From Manduca sexta (lineage: Eukaryota > Arthropoda > Insecta > Lepidoptera > Sphingidae): 64,000 bases of DNA. The stretch spans positions 20,902,777 through 20,966,776 of the forward strand of contig NC_051141.1 in the NCBI RefSeq assembly GCF_014839805.1, read 5' to 3'. A program made the position numbers and the translations under genes. A model generated the notes under the pieces. It was not told the DNA's origin, did not search any database, and saw only the letters and a program-made list of their open reading frames with translations. Shown in pieces: positions 41,801 to 56,800 of this stretch (positions within the stretch are counted from its first letter, which is position 1; every line of letters begins with the position of its first letter).

Positions 41801-44800
41801 CATATCTGTCTGCACATATTGGACATCAATAACCCTTGCAATAACTTTATCGCGTACAAAATGGTGCCTTATGTCGATGTGTTTGGTTCTAGAATGAAAA
41901 CCATCAGAACCTGAAAGTTTGATAGAACTTTGATTATCACTGTAGATTATCATGGGCTCATGCCTTAGTTGTTCCCAAAAACTTTCTTGAAATTGTTTTA
42001 GCCATATAGCTTCTTGAACACATGCTGATAAAGACATGTATTCTGCTTATGTTGTGGAGAGAGCGATTGTAGGTTGGTGTTTAGAATTCCAACTTATTAT
42101 TCCTCCCTGAAACAAGAATGTGTAACCAGTACATGAACGCCGGTCATCTCCAGAGCTTGCCCAGTCTGCATCACAATAGCCATGAGTCATAGTCTCCTCT
42201 GTATTTTGTTTATAACTTAACCGATAATCTTGAGTGCCTTTTAAATAACGCAAGACGCGTTTTAGAGCAATCCAATGTGACATTTCAAGTTTAGTATTAT
42301 ATTTGCTCAACTTATTTATAATAAAACTTATATCAGGTCTGGTAACTTGTGAAATGTATAGCAAGCACCCAATTAGCTCTTGATAAGGAATGTCATGGAG
42401 GATTTTTGATTCCTCAGAATTTCCTTGAAACTTTGTGTTAACATCTACAGGCGTTTTAACAATTTTGCAATCAGCCATACCAAATTTATGTAACACTTCT
42501 TTTATATATTTTCTCTGGTCTAAATATATAATTCCATTTTTTTTATCCCTTTCCACACATATTCCAATACAATAACTTATATCTCCAAGATCTTTCATTT
42601 TAAACAACTTCAGTAACTCTCCTTTAATATAATTCTTTGTTTCTTGATTATTGGTAAATAAAATTAAGTCATCAACATAGACGGCAAGAAATATTAAATT
42701 ATTCTTGTCCACAATTTTATGATAAATGCAAGGATCTAATTTTGACTGTATTAAACCTATACCTCTCAATGTAAAACTAAGTTTTTTATTCCACTGTCTA
42801 CTGGCTTGTTTTAAGCCATATAAAGATTTTTTAAGTCTACATACTTGTTCACCACTGTCATACATGGTTGCTTCATGTAGATCTCCTCTTCTATGTCTCC
42901 TTGAAGGAATGCTGACACAGCATCCATTTGACATATATCTAAGTCATACTTAACAGTCAAGGCAAATAAATATCTTAAAGAAACATGTCTTACCACCGGA
43001 GAAAATACTTCTGTATAATCTATACTAGGTTTTTTGTGAACATCCTTTTATAACAAGTCGTGCCTTGTACTTAATTATCTCATCCTTCTCATTTGTTTTT
43101 GTCTTAAAAACCCATTTGCAAGGTATAGCATTTTTGTTAAAGAAGGGAAGAGTAGTCATTTCCCAAGTATTGTTTTCTAATAAGGATTGATACTCCTCAT
43201 CCATTGCTTCTTTCCAATGTTGAGCATTAGCTCCTGATAAAGCTTCTTGTACAGTCACTGGGTCTGGAAACTGTTGTACACACATGAAGTTATTATCTTG
43301 AACATTGGCCCTGTGATGAGATCTTAGAGATCTCACAGTGATATTTCTTTCAAAACTGTCATTGCTCTCAGTATCACTGGTGCTAGGATAATATGTTTCA
43401 TCATTGGATATTCTATTCATAACACAACTGTCGAAAGATGTGTCTATGTGATTTTCCGAGCTATTATTAACAGAAATTGTTTCCTCACTTTCCTGAATAC
43501 TATTTTGTAGACTTGATGTATCAGGACTTGAATTGATGGGGATGGTAGTAAGCTGTGGTAGCATTGCAGATTTCTGTGTAATATCCATACTGGTTCTATT
43601 TTCAATTAATATTACATCCCTACTAATCATAACCATTTTGGTCATTGGATCAATCAGTCTGTATCCTTTAGTATTATCACAGTAACCCACAAAAATTAAT
43701 TCCCATGATTTACGATCCCATTTCAAACGAGTTTGTTTTGGAACATGTACTATGGCTTTAATACCAAAAATCTTTAAATGCGAAATGTTTGGTTTCTTAC
43801 CGGACCATTTTTCATAAGGTGTTACCTCAGCCAAAACTCGAGATGGTGATCTATTTATTAAATAGGCTGCAGTAGCGACCGCCTCAGCCCAATACATTTT
43901 ATGCAGTTTTGCTTCAAATAGCGTGCATTTTGCACGTTCCACCAGAGTCCTGTTCATCCGCTCAGACAGCCCATTCTGCTCAGGTGTGTATGGAGTGCTG
44001 ATTTGATGTTTGATGCCGGAAACTGCTAAATAATCAGAAAATTCTTTATTACAAAATTCTTTTCCATTATCGCTTCTTAAAATTTTTATTCTCCTGCTTA
44101 ACTCATTTTCCACCTCTTCCTTAAATATTTCAAACACTGATTTAATATCCATTTTGTTCTTTAGAAAATAAACATATACTTTGCGGGAATAGTCATCTGT
44201 GAAGGTTATGAAGTACTTCTTACCACCAGCAGATGGTGTCTCCATCGGACCACACAGATCAGTATATACTATTTCTAGTAATGCATTTGCTCTTGAACCA
44301 GAATGTGGAAATGGTAATCTTGTCTGTTTAGCTTCACAGCATGGTACACAAACAGTATCCATATCTTTGTTGGTGATACTTATACCATCAGCACAAGACT
44401 AACCTTTTAATATCAGCAATATTTAAATGCCCCATTCTTTTGTGCCATATGGAAATATCTGCCTTACTTTCACATGAAGCAGTATAAGCATTGCCAGTAA
44501 CAGTATTGAGTTTATACATGTTATTAGATAATCTTGCAGTTGCAATAAGAATCTTATTAGCAATAAATATGTCACAGCCTCCATCAGTAAATTCAACTTT
44601 ACAACCATTTTTAGTTAATTGGCTGACCGATAATAGGTTTGCACTGACTTCAGGAATAAATAAAACATTTCTCACCTGGATTAAATGCTCATCTTTACAT
44701 ATATTTGTCTGAATGTTTACTTTACCCATATTATGCACGGAGAGAGCTTCATTATTTGCCACCATTATTTTTTGAATTGGAGGTGGTTCTAAATCATACA

Positions 44801-47800
44801 TCCAGTCTGAACACCTTGTTATGTGCATTGTGGCACCTGAGTCAATGTACCAATCATCCTGATTTATTGATTTGTAAGCTGAAAAATTGCTGAAAAACTA
44901 TTATGATTAGATTTCTTCACTGTGCATTGACTTTTAAAATGTCCATATTTATTGCAATTGAAACAGCGAGGGCCTTTTCCCTTCGGTTTTGCATTATTAT
45001 TAAAAGGGTTTTTTTAGGCTTGGAAAAAAATGCAGAAGATGCAGAAGACTCGGAAACTTTCACTTCTTGTAAAAGTTTTGTCTTTATGAAGTCTGACGAA
45101 ATTTTAATACTAGAACTTTCTAGACCCATGATCATCGGTTTATAATTATTCGGTAAACCTGCTAACATAAGTGTTCCTAACCACTCGTCGTCAACTTCGA
45201 AGCCAATATTTCGTAATTTGTATGCGGTACTCATAATCTTATTCAGGTAGTCTTCAACGCTAGAGCAACTATCTAACGATGTGTTGATTAAATCCTTTAA
45301 CAAGCCGACTTTCCTGGATAGCCCGGAGTCCTCGAAAGCATTTTGAAGGTTTGTCCATACTTCTTTGGATGACTTTGAATTTTCAATATGAACGAAGTTG
45401 ATCGGTTCCACCAACAGAATGATTTTTGACTTGGCTTTTACGTCATTTTTGATATCGACATTAATGTCCGGATCAACACACTCCCACAAATCTTCGTGTT
45501 CTAGATAAGATTTTACCGCAAACTTCCATGTCGAGTAGTTTTCTCGCCCGGCTAATTTTGCTATTTGAAGATTTGTCGTAGCCATTATTGCGACGAACCA
45601 CTATGGTGATAATTACGAACGTTTGTACTTTTGCTCAATAAAATATTGTTTGATCTATTGGTATTCTGGGCTATTTTTTAATAGACTGGGCCCATAATCT
45701 GTTGAAATTATACACGGATACCAAACAAACGAACTGTTTTATTATAAGAACAAGAAACAACAGAAAGCTTTTTAAATTTAAATTTAAATTCTATACAGCC
45801 ATTACCAATTACCAAAGAGTAAAAACTATAAAACTATATTCACAAGACAAAGGCAACAAAAACATTATCCACAAACATTATGTTTAACATTCTCCCAACA
45901 TTAATAATGATGTTAAATAATTTCAGGCTCATCAAATAATACATTAAGTATAATGGCTTGACCGTAGACTGTTACTCGCGATTTTATCCAGAAACAGACT
46001 GAAAAGTATGTGAAGTATCAATTTACCCACTACAATCTCTTTGACTATGATTGCCAGCAAACATTTTAAAGTCCTCTTTTTTTTATTCGGGCTCAGCAAA
46101 GTGAACCCACTTCAGCTGATAATAAGTGGAGTGAGGTCCAGTGAAATATCGACCTTCGCGAGTTGATCTTCGCGGTTATGTTAAGGCCTTTCGCCACCGC
46201 CGGCTAACAGTGTAGGTGTAGGGTACGCCACACACTTACGTGGGTTACTATTGGTGACATTGAATAAACTAGAATTGTAATTGGATTCAGGTCGCAACAC
46301 GTGCGGTCAGCTCGGGTTTGGCGACACGACGACGCGCAACGTGCCCGAGCCGGTGCCGATGCTGCGCGGCAAGAGCATCATCCACGCAGCAGTTGGCAGG
46401 CACCACACGCTCTTTGTCACTGGTGAATACCAAATACTGTTTTATTCTTATTTATTTATTTTATCCTATTTCTCTTACAAATATTACAAGCGTATTTAAA
46501 TACAAGTATATTAATTTATTTATTTAAAAATCATAGCACTTACATTATGTTGGTTATTACAACTGAGTTAGGATGCGCACAAGTTTATAACTTGTATCGC
46601 GTATCCTTTACAAACGAGTAACAATAATTAAATTTGTCAGACTGTAGTTCGAAGTCTCAAAGTTACAAAAGAAAAGAAAACAAATAACAATCATAACTAC
46701 AAAATTCTCTATAAATTAAATTTAAATTTGCCTTCGGCTGGTACTTAAAATAGGAAGACCTGAGCTATAAATACCAGCATCCTTCCAATGACTCATGTTA
46801 GGGATGGTATATGTTGCAGAGTAATAACGCCCTTAGAATTTATAAACTAAGTGCGTTATTACTTGTAAAATTAAAAATAGTTTATTTACTATAAGCGGAG
46901 TTTACGCTACATCGAATGTATAACAATAACACCATTTTTGTTCTTGTTATTTTTCCACCGTTATGGAAAGCACAATGACATTTAAAATATCAGCCAGCTA
47001 AATTTATATTTAAATCCTTCAACAAATACATCCTCCCGTAATACCGTTCCATAATAGGATCGTAAGTTGTGATCAGCAAACTCTATGGATGTACTATCTA
47101 TATCAGTAGTAGCCAAAGTTGATGATACGAGTCAACTAACAAAAACTTATAAGGTCATCATAGTTCTTGACTTTCAAGAAGTTATTTTTATATATAATTA
47201 TATTATAAAAGGAGTGCATTTTCATTGTGAACTTTAGTTACTTTTCCTGTGTATCAGTGGCATGGTTGACCACTCGTAATCTATCTGTGGTCAGCGACCT
47301 ATTGTTTGGGAAATGTTGGTTATATCATTCTAAAATAGGACTGGCATATACTTATATATAATACGTAACTGCACTTGAAATGTGCAAAAAATACTTGAGC
47401 ATTGGTCTCTTGATCAGTAAAATTGTATGGATGTTTCCATTCAAGCGCTGCTGATATCTTGTGTGCGTCAATACATATTGGTTGTTACTTCTATGATTAT
47501 TTGCCTTACATGTCTCTATAATGCGCAAACGCAGCGTAGTCTTTCTCCAAGATGGGACTGTCAGGAGTTGTGTAAAGTGCATGATTTAGTTCCTATTTTC
47601 AAACTCCCTATACTGTGGTAACATACATTAGTATAAAAAATTTTCACGTGTCAAATATTTTACCGCAGCCTTTACAATTTATGTCACCTGTGAAACAAAT
47701 ATTTGGTTTCGCTTAACTACTTAATGCTTGACATGTTAGCAGGCTAACATGACAGCTACATGTTACATGACATTACGCGTGTCACGGGAATATAAACTTA

Positions 47801-50800
47801 TTATTTATTACATAATAAGGTTATTTTTCCGTAACACGCGGAATGTCATGTAGCTGTCATGTGAGCCGGCTAACATTCCAATCATTCCGATGGCAAATGG
47901 GTTAATTTATAATAATAATGTCTGCGCAGACACCGGCACCGTGTACGCATGCGGGGACAACAAGAGCGGTCAGTGCGGCATCGGGAACACCACGCCCCAA
48001 GTGGTCAAGCCGACGCGCATCAAATACAAGTAAGTATCTTATCCTATTTGATTAATTTCGTTGCGGGATAATGACTTATTAGTTTTCCCTGAGACTCGCC
48101 GAGCTTCACCGCTCGGTGTCATAATGCGTGCCACTGCTGATCCTGGCTTACAGGAGTTGTAGTGGTGGGTGTGAGGGCGGGAAAGTCTTAAAGTCTCTTA
48201 AGTAAAAGTGGGGGTAAACATTGACAGTATGCGTTTGAGACTTGCCAAATAATATACCAGTGATGAGGAGGGTCCATTGTCATGCAAAACTATATTGTTA
48301 TATGCTAGGGTTCTTGATAGACAATGGCAATACCGATGGTACTTTGAATAACACAACACTTTATTAACTACCAAAACACTGAATAAAAACACAGCAGCAC
48401 GTGAATTAACACTGCAACACTAAAGCACACGAATACACTTACTGCCATTTTCAATAAACGATCTTGATCGTTTTTTCGATCTATCTCAAAAATGGACCAA
48501 TCAGAACAAATTATTTTTTAACATGCTTAAAACCACTTATTTTGATTGATTCATTCTCGAAATCGGATTTACGATTAAGATTGGGATCGTTTATTGAAAA
48601 CGGCTGTTGATTAAGAGCCGTTTTACATTTACAAACACCTTATTATATTACAAATACCACGCGGTAACATGCAATCCATGGTATCACTTCGATATCGCTC
48701 GTAGCTCGCGTCGTAAACAAGACTGACTGCTCTTACTCCTTTTATATCCGGCCGCATGTACTATCGATCTGATGACTGATGAGAGATAACCCGTCGGTAG
48801 TCGACACAATTATGTCGGCCTGGGTCACTATGACTGGTTTTGACACCTTGTGTACGTTGGTCGCTATCCTGGCGGATATAAAATATATCATACTACCAGC
48901 GATATTATACCATTATATCCATATGTATTTACAGCGGCGCTCCGATTGTGAAGGTAGGGTGCGGTGCCGAGTTCTCCATGATCCTGGACTGTAACGGGAT
49001 CCTGCACTCGTTCGGCATGCCGGAATACGGGCAGTTGGGTAAGATGTCTTTACAACTATCACATCAATTTAATTATAATCTATATATATAAAAATCAATT
49101 GCTGTTCGTTAGTCTCGTTAAAACTCGAGAACGGCTGGACCGATATGGCTAATTTTGGTTTTGAATTATTTGTGGAAGTCCAGGGATGGATTAAACGGTG
49201 ACGAACATAAATAATAAATAACGGAAAATACTAAAAACGACAATATAAGTTTTCAATACAAAATGTTCCTACCTGTCAAACATTTCATGTCTTTTTCTCT
49301 TTTTAGAAATAAAGAACTGTAACATATATATAGATGTATTCAGAAATAAGTCTGTTTCATAGTTGTAATATGAGGTCCGATTTCCTTGGTTTATTTTGTT
49401 CAAATAAAAATAAATAAATAAATTTCAAGACTATTATTAAAATCTATCATCAATTTGTCAGTGCGTGAGAACTTTATTTATTGTTATTGTCGCAAAATGC
49501 CACGGAGAAGATGACTTTGATCGTCGAAGTTAATCAAATGTGCGACAAGCTACCGCACGCGTAAACCGTACTCTCGACTAGCGAGAGACAGATAATGATA
49601 ACATACGTATTGTATGGCAAAATTGCGTTCCACGATGAATAATAATAATAAATGTATGTAGGTGATACGAAGTTCACCGGGTCATCTAGTCTATATATAA
49701 AAATGAATCCCTATTTACCTTGGTCACGCCATCACGCGTGAACGGCTGGACCGAATTCACTATATTTTTTTTTGTTGTGTTTGTTATTGTCAGGAGAAGG
49801 TTCTTATGAAAGAAAAAATTAAAAAAATTGCGCGGAAAATTAGAAAATTTAGGAAAACTTAACGAAAATATTAATTTTATATAACTGTCAATTGTTTGAA
49901 ATAACTGTCAGCGATTGACGGAATGCGCGCTGCAAATTCATAGTTAAGACGGGACAACGTCTGTCGGGTCAACTAGTTCATTAATATTTGTCGCACTCTT
50001 AATAAAATAATGACCTATCTTCAAATTGTTAATTTGTCGCAGTCGTCGGAAAAGTAATTTTTGTTTGATACCTTTTTTTTAAAGTTGCTATAAAATTGAG
50101 CTTATTAAAGATAAGTAAAAATGAAGTCTATAGCATGAAAAAAAAAAGGGAAAAAACTAAAAGGTCGAAAAAGAAATTGCCAAATTGGTTGTTTGACGAT
50201 TCCCACAAATTGGCAATTTTGGAATGGGTCATTATTTTAATAAGAGTATGTTGTGTACATCATATTAGTTATATCTACTGTTGTATTTGCTCACCGCAAC
50301 AGATTTCTTTGATGCACCTACTTTGTTCATACCTGCTCCACCCTAAGGTCGATTGGGAGAGAATGCCTATGGCATTAAGTCCGCCTATGTACAATTTTTA
50401 TTGTATATGAAGTGCAAATAAATAAATTTTAATTAAATATTTCTTAATTTAGCATAGCATTTAGCATAGATTGACTAAGTTGTGAGGTTATAAATTTAAT
50501 TATCCATTTGAAAATATAATTTATTTTAAAAGCAAATTATACTTTATGAGCTTAGTGGCAATGTTCTTGATTTGTGAAATGTTCAGGTTTGATACCCAGT
50601 TTGTGCAATTAAAAATTATTCTCAATTCCAAAAACATAACTGAGTTTCCTGGGATGACAATGTCTTCAGTGGTATGAGAGTGAGAGTGTGCTATTATAAA
50701 ATTATGGTTTGATTTTTGTTCGGGTGTAGTACATCTTAAGCAGCCCCAATATGTGTATTACTTATAATTTTATCCTGAATTCTTTACACCAACCATGAGC

Positions 50801-53800
50801 AAAGCTATTATACAATCAAACATAGAAATATCAAATGTAATTTGATTCATTGTCTTTTTGCTCACCTTTGGTTATATTTTTTGCTGTGCCATGACAAATA
50901 TAGCGAGTTTATAATTTTTTTTTAATTTTACGTAAAATGCAACGCTTCCTATGCGAATTTTATAGAACTTTTAACAAACGCATAGCGCAGCATTTGCTAA
51001 AATTTATTTACATTACGTAATATTGCGTTCGTTTAGCTTAAATTTTTACACATGTGAGAGTGTGATGTGGTAGGTCTCTCATATTGTAAGAGTCCGTCTG
51101 GGTAGGTACCACCGCAATATCTATTTCTACCGCCAAGCAGCAGTGTGTAGTCACTGTTGTGTTCCGGTTTGAAGGACATTGTAGCCAGTGTAACTACTGG
51201 ACATAGTGAGACATGTCTCAGAATGGCGAGCGCAGTGGAAACCAAACAATACTTTGTAATACAAGGTGTTAGATGGTGTTTCTACTGTTTATGACTGATC
51301 GTTTCGCTTACCATCAGGCGAATGGCAAGCTCATCGCGTCATTCATAGCAATAATTGAGAAGGCAACCTAGTTAGGACTATTAAATATAGATCTCTAGAG
51401 TGTAAAGTGATAAACTTCTAACGAATATGCCTTTATAAGTAAACATGCAATTTTGCTTAGAGCTCTGCAATAATTGATATATGTGTAAAATAAAACTTTA
51501 TGTCCACACTTACTTTGTAATAATTATAACACTTGTATACTTCGATCAACTTACGATTCTCAGTTTTTACAAAATATCAAGCTTAAGAACCGTTTATAGG
51601 AATATCGAGTGGTACTAATGTAACAATTGTCACAATACTTTACTAATACAAAGCTGCGCTGACCATGTCTAACATAATATTTTCATATGATTAATATTCA
51701 GGGTAGAATAAATGCAAGCGGAGTCGCACGTTCTAAACCTAATCCAGTGATTCTAACTCACAACACAAACTGAATCCATCAACAACTGATTCCAGGCCAC
51801 AACACCGACGGCAAGTACTTCGTGACGTCTACGAAGCTGTCGTTCCACTTCGAGACTGTGCCGAAGCAGGTCGCGCTGTTCGTGCAGAAGTCCAAGGATG
51901 GGTACGTGGCGCCTGTGAAGGACGTCGCCATTGTGGACTTCTCCTGCGGGAATAATCACACGGTAAATAATCGAACAGGAAGCCTTTAGAACCAATCGAT
52001 AAGACCACTAGAGTGTATATTTCAAGTCTTGAATTGGCCTGCTAACCATGTAGGTGACGGTAAAATTTGGGACTAACTATACGTGTACTACAAATGCAAT
52101 AGCATGCCTTTACTCCATTTTAAGGGTAGGTAGAGATGTTTCATAAAATAGTTTATATTGCAGTGTGTCAGTTTAGTAAAGAGACTGCTAGAACTGCTTT
52201 GTATACTAAAGATTTGCTGGGAATAGTAATGTCAATGTACAGCCGTGTCATTTATCACCAGGCAAGCGGGCTGTACCTTCATACAGGTTATACTGTGGTC
52301 TATTTTTATATCGGTATGCCAAAATAAGTGGAATATGGTTAGATAGTTTCGAACGACGATAGATGATTATCCCTGGCCATTTGTCACAACAATGCTTGCA
52401 GCAACCATTTTGTTCCTTAAAATTTTCTGAACATGTTTTTTTTTTTTGGAGATCTGCCGTGGTTTTCCCCGGGGTTAACCTGCGAACGGTATACAAGCGA
52501 TCCCCCGGCTTAGCAACAACGGCAGTCCCTGTGAGGAGTTGGTAGGCCCTACCGTTATAACCGAGGGTGCCAGCGGACGGTACGCTGGCGACCCACGGCT
52601 ATCCGGTCTCAGGGCCTGGGAGAAAGAAGGGAGGAGATAAAGTGAAGGAAGAGAAGAGGAAGGAGGAGCCACCTCAGGATAGTTGGAAGGGAGAGGGAGG
52701 GGAAATGTTCGAGAACCCTTATAGGCCTCAATGTGAATTTAGCAACCATGAGGTACACACATTGAACTGTGTGCCTAGAGTCGCGGCAAATATGCCCCCA
52801 TGCATGGGCGTGCATTTGGTGTGGAGACCAAGCGCACAAATATTGCCTCGGGGGGGATTCTTGAGTGCTGCGTGACAATAATGAACTATCCATAAGTGCG
52901 GCGCAGCAGGCACAGTATTGTTTCGCACTGGCGTTGCACGGCACGAGTGAGTGAGAATGGCTTCCGACAACACCAATTCTTTTTTAATCATTGTTTAAAG
53001 ACCTTGGACGTATTTCCACGACCACGTCCATGGTATTCGTTATGTGAGCTGCACATGTATTATGCCCAAGAATCACAACTGACATGAAACGCAGTGAACG
53101 TGTTAGAAGTAATATTACTAACATTAACAGGTCGCGATAGACTCCAAGAAGCGTGCGTTCAGCTGGGGCTTCGGCGGGTTCGGGCGGCTCGGTCACGCCG
53201 AGCAGAAGGACGAGAGCGTGCCGCGGCTGATCAAGTACTTCGACACGGTGGCGCGCGGCGTCCGCTCCGTACACTGCGGCGGCACGTACAGCCTCGCCGT
53301 CAATGATTACGGTCAGTACTGCTGAAAATTAAAGCAAAACTAGTTGACCCGACAGATGTTGTCCTGTCTTAACTATGTATGCGCGCGCTCATTATGTCGA
53401 TCGCTGACAGTTATTTCAAACCATTGACAGTTATGTAAAATTAATATTGTCGTTATATTTTCTAATTTTCCGCGCAATTTTTTTGATTTTTTTCTTTCAT
53501 AAGAACCTTCTGACACAACAAAAACAATAGTGAAATCGGTCCAGCAGTTCACGCGTGATGGCGTGACCAACGGAAATAGGGATTCATGTTTATATATATA
53601 GATTAAAAGCCATGTCATTATTATGAAAAAAGATTAGGGAATTGGTAATAAACTGTTAATGGAGAAACTGACCATTGAGGGGGATGTCAGTCTTAAAAAA
53701 ATGTCACGAATATTTGACGACAGATTTTAGCTCGACGCATTTATTGTAACTTAAATGACAATAGGGGACCGGCCTGTGTTCGATTTTGTACATTATTCTA

Positions 53801-56800
53801 TATGATATGGTTGATAATACGAAAAAGAAACCCTCCTGTGAAAACTGCATTAAAATTGGTTAAAAAATGAGTCAGTAATTCATATTTCAAATATTACTAT
53901 GTGCCGAAGTGGGGGCGAAGTGGGGATATCGCTTCATCTCTTTCTTTCACACGCGTCGTAATGCCCGATGACGTCACACGTGGGTATTGCGCCTCTTTTC
54001 TGTTTCTTGTTACTTACCCCTTCTGCCGAAATTAAAAGACTTATAACTTGTTGATTTTTTACCGGATTTAAATATTTTTTTCTCTGTTATAATTTATATA
54101 ACGTAAATATTTGATAATAATAAAGAACAAAAATGAGTCCGGTCCCCTATTGGTCAAAATTTAATTAATAAGGTTGACTCTAAATATCGTACAGAACAAG
54201 GTCAATATGTGGTTCCTAAAGCATATGTGACCGCAACTCACCTAACAAAAAAATTCAAATTTAAGAATCTGTAGTAGGTAGTCGTGAAATAAGAGCTATA
54301 ACTTTATAATTGATGATCTGTTCAAATAAGAAAAGATGTGCTGTTGCAATTAACTATGTCATTTCCTTTTTTTATCATTACTTAAACTTCACATTTAATG
54401 ACTATTTGGCTGTTGGTCATTCAAAATTAAATATTCTCAACTTGCATACTTTCTTTTTCTTAAGGGACTGTTCAGTGGCCATAAACTTTTATTTATTTAT
54501 TAAATATAATCTTACAGGAGCTACATCCAATGCGATTATATTTACATTGTCATATAGCCAGTTCAGATACAGGTAGTTATGCATAGGACTTTCATATAGT
54601 CCATACAATATTGATTATGTATTATTACATTGACATTTACGTGTGTCACGGGAATATAACCTTATATACTACAAAATAAGGTTATTTTTCCGTGACAAGC
54701 GTAATGTCATCTAGCTGTCATGTTTGCCGGCAAACATTCAGATGCTTTAAGTGTTAAGAGTTTCTATAGCTACTTGACTGAAAAATAAGATTTCACTGCT
54801 CAGTGACATAACATGTTCTACTATGGATCTTAGCTTACTAGGGTTAGTGGTGCAAAGACTGCCTTAATGGTGACAATGTCTACAGCAATACTAATGCATA
54901 CCTGCAGGTGCCCTCTTCATGTTCGGACAGACCAAGAGGACCGGGGAGGCCAACATGTATCCGAAACCAGTCCACGATCTCACCGGTGAGTCTTCTTTTT
55001 ACTACCTTAGATATTCAGCAGTTTGCTTATCTGTACTAATTAGTGTGTAATGAAAATATTACTTATTAAAAACATCAGGAACGTGAACTTCGTTTATTTT
55101 GAAACGATATAAGTTTATCGATCCTTTGTACTTTATTTAGTGTTGCAAGCGGTTCCACCGTTTATTTCTAACAAATATTTATATATTCAGAAAATTTCTT
55201 ATTTATAATATTTGTATATAATATAGTATTACATTGTTTTGAAATCAGTCTGTCAACGAATTCACGAAATTTCGGAGCGTAATTTTATTTCGGATTCTAA
55301 ACAATGATTCAATGAATTTTTATGGTTAAACGTGCTTGGGTGATAAAAGTTGATTTGTTGTGATTATATTGATGTATTATAGCAATAAATGTTAATAAAA
55401 TAAGAGATAATAAACACTACTGTACAACACAATTAAAAAGTTTTGGAATCAATGGATGAATTCACTCGCATTTTAATGAGTTCAATCCGAAAACTGGCAA
55501 TTTACGTCTTCTTCGTATTAAATGCCACCATGAAGTCACGTCCGTTCGAAATATCGTCAACTCTATTTTCGGTTTTTTGCAGTAAATGACGCGAAAGCTC
55601 AAGAGGTAACTTTTAATTTCGGAAGTATAAATTATAGTTAAAAGTATTATAAGCTCGTATTCAATGATTTCCGCGCAAATTAAAACTAACACACGTGTTA
55701 ATGTGGAACAACATTATACTCATTCAATCATGAAGCAAACCACCGTATGAAGAGTTCGAGACCCTGGAAAGTCCATAGGCTACTTTGTATCCCGGGACTT
55801 TTATCTTGGACAACCTTCACGCGGGTAAAGCCGGAAGAAAGAGCTGGTTATTAGTATAACCAAGTAATATTTTACCACGAACGTTACAGTATTATCTACG
55901 AGTATATAAGTATATGTGCGTGCGTGTTTCTCAGTGAACTGTAAATCCGCGCTGTGGTCAGCAGTCAGTAAGAAAATATGTAAAAATATGGTCGGTTCCA
56001 AATAAAAAGGGGCGAGGCTGTTGCTATTTGTTGAGCATTGTATAAGAGTTCAAGCTGATGTAATGGAAGGAAATAAATGATAATAATGAAAATATAGTAA
56101 ATTATATGATAGAAAGCCGTGTAATGGAAGGATATATCTTAAGACGTGTTGATGGTTTTAGGCTCTTTATTAGACTACACTCAATACTATACATTACATG
56201 ACTTATAAGTACACACAATACCCTGATATTGAGTAGAAAACCACAAAATCACTTAAATTCAGGGTTTCTCAATCTTTTCTTAAGTGCGGACCCCTAATGC
56301 CGCCTTACTATGACACGTGGACCGTTTACTGAAGTGATATGATACTTTGGTTTTCCTACGGACTCCCTGAGAGGGGCCTATGGACCCCCAGGGGTCCGCG
56401 TACCGTAGGTTAGGAAACCCTGCTTTAATTGTTCGGGGAAGTTACGCTACTGAGGCGATCACATGATGACAATATACACATCAATGGTAATTTACAGGCA
56501 GACCTCGTACTTACGGCGTGTTAGGTTCTCGAAATACGCGACGTAAATCGAGACATATTCATTTTCATATTTTTTTTTATTTTTATTTATTTATTTATCA
56601 TCATCATTTGAACAATATCAGGTACTTAGGTACTCAGGTACCTTAAACCTAATACAATATTGTCGCTATTAACTATAGTAACTATCAACTAATACACTTC
56701 CTAAAACTACAATATTTAAACATATAATATCAAATATATATATTTTTGTATACGCTCAACATTTCTAAACTGTGAAATATGTAACAATCTTATATATTTA

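Larger units (their letters stand above)
41518..45900 (-). mobile_element. Copia-type LTR retrotransposon, structurally complete, in RCC2 intron 3
   Basis: Two direct repeats of about 200 bp (41518-41714 and 45700-45900) start TG and end CA. They differ by a few substitutions and small indels and are flanked by the perfect 5-bp duplication TTAAT (41513-41517, 45901-45905). Transcription runs on the minus strand, opposite to RCC2. Next to the 5' LTR is a primer site, GATTATGGGCCCAG, which fits the internal (half-molecule) initiator tRNA-Met priming used by Copia. Next to the 3' LTR is the purine tract AAGGGAGGA. Gag, protease, integrase, reverse transcriptase and RNase H occur in Copia order (integrase before RT). 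Several frameshifts and one in-frame stop show this copy is inactive. Confidence 0.93.

Noticed and set aside
50096..50410. 104-codon plus-strand frame in RCC2 intron 6
   Set aside because: The second half is a LINE 3' terminus and the first half is a Lys-rich translation of an A-rich run.
52567..52992. Overlapping 80-110-codon frames on both strands
   Set aside because: They lie in a GC-rich retroposed block with a poly(A) tail. No domain is recognised and neither strand is favoured by codon use.
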